Shown piece after piece: positions 6,286 through 6,336 of a stretch of 6,336 bases of DNA (the stretch's first letter is position 1; each line of letters starts with the position of its first letter). The position numbers and the translations under genes are program-made. The stretch is from Anaerolineales bacterium (GTDB lineage: Bacteria; Chloroflexota; Anaerolineae; Anaerolineales; E44-bin32). Under the pieces are notes generated by a model, which had not been told where the DNA came from, searched no databases, and worked only from the letters and a program-made list of their open reading frames with translations. The DNA lies in assembly GCA_011772595.1 (NCBI GenBank), contig WVZH01000137.1, positions 1-6,336 on the forward strand, written 5' to 3'.

Positions 6286-6314
6286 TTTACATGGGTCGTG
6301 GGACATGTTATGAT
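6286..6314 (+). promoter_or_regulatory. Sigma70-type promoter reading off the right edge
   Basis: TTTACA (6286-6291) and TATGAT (6309-6314) are separated by exactly 17 bases and each matches the consensus at five of six positions. Transcription would begin near 6320-6322 and head right, to a gene outside the window. Confidence 0.7.
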
Positions 6315-6334
6315 TTACTTAACGGTAAGTAAAT
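6313..6334. promoter_or_regulatory. Perfect 9+9 bp inverted repeat, probable repressor operator
   Basis: ATTTACTTA (6313-6321) and TAAGTAAAT (6326-6334) are perfect reverse complements around ACGG. The repeat overlaps the last two bases of the -10 box and the expected transcription start, so a bound dimer would block the promoter. Size and shape fit TetR- or similar HTH-family operators; the regulator is not in the window. Confidence 0.7.
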
Positions 6335-6336
6335 TC

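Overview
The window looks like bacterial DNA of middling G+C. It has Shine-Dalgarno sites, a cold-shock protein, a lipobox lipoprotein and sigma70-like promoters. The mix of a GPNRG-type secreted beta-sandwich module, an S/T/P-linker lipoprotein with propeller-like repeats, and an inositol-phosphate-type cytidylyltransferase beside a CDP-alcohol transferase reminds me of Chloroflexota. That placement is an inference, not something the sequence proves. Genes are sparse, with several gaps of 300-700 bases, as expected of an accessory or eroding region.

Layout. (1) 1-738, minus strand: the N-terminal two thirds of a zinc alcohol/threonine dehydrogenase. At about residue 206 it switches in frame to an unrelated secreted-type beta-sandwich segment that runs off the left edge, so it is a chimera. 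(2) 739-1415: a divergent intergenic region with the dehydrogenase promoter and RBS. It also holds a structured RNA-like stretch resembling the 5' end of a group II intron, and a terminator-like hairpin just before the next gene. (3) 1416-3438, plus strand: an overlapping gene pair. The first gene is a cytidylyltransferase close to inositol-1-phosphate cytidylyltransferase (IPCT). The second is a membrane CDP-alcohol phosphotransferase with a degenerate nucleotidyltransferase-like domain at its N terminus. (4) 3439-3876: no confident gene; a strong RBS and ATG followed by only eight codons may be the stump of a lost third gene, and a candidate csp promoter follows. (5) 3877-4086, plus: a 69-residue cold-shock protein. 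(6) 4087-4716: mostly non-coding, with one decayed-looking open frame on the minus strand. (7) 4717-6051, minus: a 444-residue lipoprotein. (8) 6052-6336: intergenic, ending in a well-formed promoter overlapped by a perfect 9+9 bp inverted repeat that should control a plus-strand gene beyond the right edge.

How the genes work together. The pair at 1416-3438 is the functional core. The first protein should make a CDP-activated polyol from CTP and a sugar or inositol phosphate. The second should transfer the phosphoryl-polyol from CDP to an alcohol acceptor in the membrane. In Archaeoglobus the equivalent two activities are fused in one protein (IPCT/DIPPS, for di-myo-inositol phosphate). Here they are split, the transferase carries its own inactive-looking nucleotidyltransferase domain, and its catalytic Asp motif is altered. 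The substrate and product are therefore open and may be new.
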